NCBI RefSeq assembly: GCF_014836445.1
Contig: NZ_JACSQV010000002.1
Span: 373,247-437,246, forward strand
Source of the DNA: Cellulomonas avistercoris
GTDB lineage: Bacteria; Actinomycetota; Actinomycetes; Actinomycetales; Cellulomonadaceae
Length of the DNA stretch: 64,000 nucleotides
Reading direction: 5' to 3'
Below the pieces are notes generated by a model. That model was not told the origin of the DNA, made no database searches, and saw only the letters and a program-made list of their open reading frames with translations. Positions 61,527 to 64,000 of this stretch are shown piece by piece. The first letter of the stretch is position 1. Each line of letters opens with the position of its first letter. The translations under genes were made by a program, and so were the position numbers.

Positions 61527-62279
61527 ATGCACCCGGGTGACGTGGTTCCTCGCGGCTCGGCGCCGCCCGGGGACGCCCCTGGGCACCTGCTGACCTCGGG
61601 CTCCTCGGCGGACGTCTACGCGCTCGACGACGAGCGCGTCCTGCGCCGGTACCGCGAGGGCCGCGACGCCACGCCCGAGGTCGAGCTGCTGCGTCACGTG
61701 CGCACGTTCGACTACCCGACGCCCGACGTGCTGCGGGCCGAGGGGTCCGACATCGTCATGACGCGCGTGCACGGCCCCACGCTGCTGCAGGCGATGACGG
61801 CCGGCGAGATCACGCTGGCCGACGCCGCGCAGGTGCTGGCCGACCTGCACGGCATGCTGCACGCGGTGCCCGCACCCGCGTCGTGGCGCCTGCCGCAGGA
61901 CCGGGACTGGCCGCACCTCGACGGCGGGCCGTCCGTCGTGCACCTGGACCTGCACCCGGGCAACGTCGTCCTCACCGAGAACGGGCCGATGCTCGTCGAC
62001 TGGGCGAACGCCCGCACCGGGACGCCCGAGCTCGACGTCGCCGTGACGGCGGTCCTCATCGCCGAGGTCGCGGTCGACGCGGGCGGCGACTACTCGCAGG
62101 CGGCGCGCGCGCTCCTCGCGGCGTTCCTGCACGCGAGCGACGTCTCGCCGCTCGCCGCGCTCGACGACGCCGCGGCGCTGCGCTCGGTCGCCCCCGGGCT
62201 GCTGCCCGGCGAGCGCGAGCTGGTGCCGCACGGTGCCGAGCTGGTCCGCACGATGGTGGAGATCACCGAGCACCCCTGA
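61527..62279 (+). CDS. aminoglycoside phosphotransferase-fold kinase
   Basis: The 250-aa protein has a small kinase-like fold: LLTSGSSADVYALDDERVLR (nucleotide-binding strands), EVELLRHVRTFDYPTPDVLR, IVMTRVHGPTLLQAM, VVHLDLHPGNVVLTENGP (catalytic loop HxDxxxxN) and MLVDWANARTGTPELDVA (metal-binding Asp). It is close to APH/choline kinase-type enzymes of unknown substrate; clinical aminoglycoside resistance should not be assumed. ATG 61527 was chosen; GTG 61521 is possible. Confidence 0.87.
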   Translation: MHPGDVVPRGSAPPGDAPGHLLTSGSSADVYALDDERVLRRYREGRDATPEVELLRHVRTFDYPTPDVLRAEGSDIVMTRVHGPTLLQAMTAGEITLADAAQVLADLHGMLHAVPAPASWRLPQDRDWPHLDGGPSVVHLDLHPGNVVLTENGPMLVDWANARTGTPELDVAVTAVLIAEVAVDAGGDYSQAARALLAAFLHASDVSPLAALDDAAALRSVAPGLLPGERELVPHGAELVRTMVEITEHP

Positions 62280-62340
62280 ACCACCGAGCACCCCTGACGC
62301 GGACCCCTGACGCGAGCGGAGGGGCCGTCGGGCCGGCGCG

Positions 62341-62640
62341 TCAGCGCGCCGTGTAGGTCAGGCAGTCGGCGATGTCGTGGCCCGCGCCGATGCGCACGGA
62401 CGGCGCACCGCACTCGAGGTGCGAGTTGTGCGAGCAGTCCTGCCGCTGGCACGCGCCGACGTGCGAGACGACGCGGTCGAGCCCGCCCTTGACGCCCAGC
62501 GGGATGAACGTGGCGCACTGCGCGTCGCCCGTGCCGCCGCCGATGGTCACGGCCGCGGCGTGGCAGGACGAGTGGTCGTTGTACGAACAGCCGGCGACCG
62601 AGCACTCGGCCACGGCGGGGAGCTCTGCGAGGGTGCTCAT
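62341..62640 (-). CDS. DUF1540 protein with two Cys-rich repeats
   Basis: The 99-aa protein has two copies of the DUF1540 motif: AECSVAGCSYNDHSSCHAAA with ITIG-like strand and AQCATF, then GACQRQDCSHNSHLECGAPS with VRIG and DCLTY. Each has four Cys that could bind a metal. Function is unknown. ATG 62640 follows CCGGAGG. Confidence 0.9.
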   Translation of the reverse strand: MSTLAELPAVAECSVAGCSYNDHSSCHAAAVTIGGGTGDAQCATFIPLGVKGGLDRVVSHVGACQRQDCSHNSHLECGAPSVRIGAGHDIADCLTYTAR

Positions 62641-62960
62641 GGGGACCTCCGGGGAGTGGGGCGTGGGGCGGGAACGTCTCGACGCTAGACCCGCCCCACC
62701 GATCCCGCCAGCAAGGAAGGGCTTGCTTACCCGCAGGTCAGAGGCCTTTTTTACGCAACGCCACTGTTGCGCAACCCTCATCGCCGCAGGTCACCCGGCG
62801 GGCGCGCGCTTCGTCGCCGCAAGCCCGCACGACGACCCGCGCGGGACCCTCCGCGAAGAAAGTTCGCCCCAGGTGCATCCGGATCGGGGCCTGCGGGGGA
62901 AGTAGGGGTGTCAGCACGTCCTCGCCCGCCGTCGCGCGGGCCCCACGGAAGGACCCTCCG
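62641..62960. other. divergent control region between the DUF1540 and DUF4397 genes
   Basis: No gene is seen in these 320 nt. Two small hairpins are visible: GCAAG-GAAGGG-CTTGC near 62711 and CGCAAC-GCCACT-GTTGCG near 62755, the latter beside a run of six T. They could be operator sites for the DUF1540 gene. The rest is GC-rich and featureless. Confidence 0.45.
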
Positions 62961-63803
62961 ATGCGCGCACGACTCCTCACCGGCACGGCTGCCGGTGCTC
63001 TGGCCCTCGGCCTCGTCGCCTCGTTCGCGGCGCTCCCCGCCTCCGCTGCCACGGGCGGCTCCGCGAAGCTCTCGGTGCTGCACGGCGTGCCGGACCTGAC
63101 CGTCGACGTGTGGGTGAACGGCGAGCGCACGCTCGACGACTTCACGCCCGGCACGCTCGCCGGCCCGCTCGACCTGCCGGCCGGCACCTACACCGTGGCC
63201 ATCACGGCGGCCGACGCGGCGGACGCGTCCTCGCCGGCCATCGGCCCGGTGGACCTCACGCTCGCGGGCGGCGGCAACTACACGGCCGTCGCGCACCTCG
63301 ACGCGGAGGGCGAGCCGACGGCCACGCTCTTCACCAACGACACCAAGGCGACCGCCGCCGGCCAGGGCCGTCTCACGGTCCGCCACGTGGCCGCCGCGCC
63401 GGCCGTCGACGTCCTCGCCGGTGGCAACGCCGTCGTGAAGAACCTGACGAACCCGAACGAGCAGACGCTGGACCTGCCCGCGGGCACCGTCTCGGCGACC
63501 GTCGTCGCGGCGGGCACGACCGAGCCGGCGGTGCTCGGCCCGGCGGACGTCCCGGTCACCGAAGGCGCCCTGACGGTCGTCTACGCGTGGGGCTCCCTCG
63601 AGGCGGGCAACCTCGCGGTCGCGACGCAGTCCGTGACGGGCCTGCACTCCGACCCCGCGGGCGTCCAGGCCGGTCAGGTCGGCCTCGCGGCCGACAGCTC
63701 GCCGGTCCTGCCGGTCGCGCTGACCATGCTGGTCGCCGCCGGGCTCACCGGTCTGGCCGTGGCCGGACGCCAGGTGGCCCAGCGGGCCACGGCGCGTCGC
63801 TGA
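62961..63803 (+). CDS. surface-anchored DUF4397 protein
   Basis: The 280-aa protein has a signal peptide (RARLLTGTAAGALALGLVAS to about residue 30, ASAATGG), two DUF4397 beta domains (KLSVLHGVPDLTVDVWVNGE, 'vLHgvPd..vDvyvnG'; and RLTVRHVAAAPAVDVLAGGN), and a C-terminal membrane helix (VLPVALTMLVAAGLTGLAVA) with a basic tail. DUF4397 proteins are cell-surface or spore proteins of unknown ligand, often next to a class F sortase gene. The ribosome binding site is GGAAGGACC. Confidence 0.9.
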   Translation: MRARLLTGTAAGALALGLVASFAALPASAATGGSAKLSVLHGVPDLTVDVWVNGERTLDDFTPGTLAGPLDLPAGTYTVAITAADAADASSPAIGPVDLTLAGGGNYTAVAHLDAEGEPTATLFTNDTKATAAGQGRLTVRHVAAAPAVDVLAGGNAVVKNLTNPNEQTLDLPAGTVSATVVAAGTTEPAVLGPADVPVTEGALTVVYAWGSLEAGNLAVATQSVTGLHSDPAGVQAGQVGLAADSSPVLPVALTMLVAAGLTGLAVAGRQVAQRATARR

Positions 63804-63825
63804 TCCCCTGTCGGCGAGACGCACC

Positions 63826-64000
63826 GTGAGGCGTGACGTGCCCGGCGACCGACCTGCACCCGCGGGTCGGCAGCCGGGCGCGCCCGCCGCCCGCCGCCGC
63901 GCGCGCCCCCTGCGCGCGGCGGCGCTGGTGGCTCCGGCGACGGCGCTCATGGCGCTGCTCGCCCTGTCGGCGTGCGGGCCGGCCCCGGCCGACCCCCCGC
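63826..64000 (+). CDS. lipoprotein N-terminus, probably class F sortase (cut by window end)
   Basis: An open frame from GTG 63826 runs to the window end. It has a basic Arg-rich start, a hydrophobic helix (AALVAPATALMALLALSAC) with lipobox LSAC, then GPAPADPP. In many actinobacteria the gene after a DUF4397 protein encodes a class F sortase with just such a leader, so this is the likely identity, but the catalytic part lies outside the window. Confidence 0.55.
   Translation, partial: MRRDVPGDRPAPAGRQPGAPAARRRARPLRAAALVAPATALMALLALSACGPAPADPP

Noticed and set aside
61527..62279. Annotation of the APH-fold kinase as an antibiotic resistance gene
   Set aside because: The kinase motifs are generic; nothing in the sequence or neighbours indicates aminoglycosides as substrate.
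62711..62745. IdeR/DtxR-like iron box near GGGTAAGCAAGCC upstream of the DUF1540 gene
   Set aside because: Only one half matches the known consensus and no iron-related gene is adjacent.

Overview
The window is very GC-rich with dense, short-spaced genes, many GTG starts and 4-nt stop/start overlaps. Together with an SCO4848-type membrane protein, an ACR3/ArsR-phosphatase ars operon, a ThiO/ThiS/ThiG operon and an oligosaccharide ABC operon, this points to a high-GC actinobacterium. A Cellulomonas-like cellulolytic relative is my inference; there is no rRNA here to prove it.

Layout. 1-9.2 kb: tRNA-Arg(ACG), a SUKH-like protein behind a possible 31-codon leader ORF, a secreted sugar dehydrogenase with PKD and PA14 domains, a GNAT acetyltransferase, tRNA-Ser(GCT), a ThrE-type exporter, a coiled-coil protein, a Nudix gene pair and an FAD monooxygenase. 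9.3-12.5 kb: a tightly coupled operon of an acyl-CoA dehydrogenase homologue, a PIG-L deacetylase/methyltransferase fusion and a family 2 glycosyltransferase, with no assigned product. 12.5-16.1 kb: housekeeping and hypothetical genes. 16.1-23.2 kb: LacI regulator, solute-binding lipoprotein, two permeases, a clan GH-A-like glycosidase and a DUF5995 protein; together a regulated import and cleavage system for an oligosaccharide. 23.2-27.7 kb: thiamine thiazole synthesis (thiE, TPP riboswitch, thiO-thiS-thiG, MoeZ/ThiF-like). 27.8-30.4 kb: arsenic resistance with a probably leaderless promoter. 30.4-37.6 kb: FUSC protein, membrane proteins, TetR with a divergent LpqC-type esterase, a YhhN protein and a GT-C-like membrane protein.

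37.6-52.8 kb is an accessory island ending exactly at the 3' end of tRNA-Ser(CGA). Its left part is a scrapyard of toxin/antitoxin and abortive-infection fragments beside a truncated transposase. Its centre is a defence block (SIR2-domain protein; type I restriction genes hsdM-hsdS-mrr-hsdR). Its right part is a two-gene mobile element in which a tyrosine-recombinase-like protein lacking key catalytic residues is translationally coupled to a DDE transposase. About 560 bp of the 3' end of this element occurs twice in direct orientation, flanking the defence block.

52.9-64 kb returns to core-like genes: sirtuin, tadA, upp, a 1338-residue sigma factor fused in one polypeptide to a zinc finger, a membrane anchor and a long exported region, a divergent degenerate GGDEF-like protein, an APH-fold kinase, a DUF1540 protein, a DUF4397 surface protein and the start of a lipoprotein cut by the window end. 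The membrane-tethered sigma factor and the island's two-gene transposon are the most unusual systems seen.
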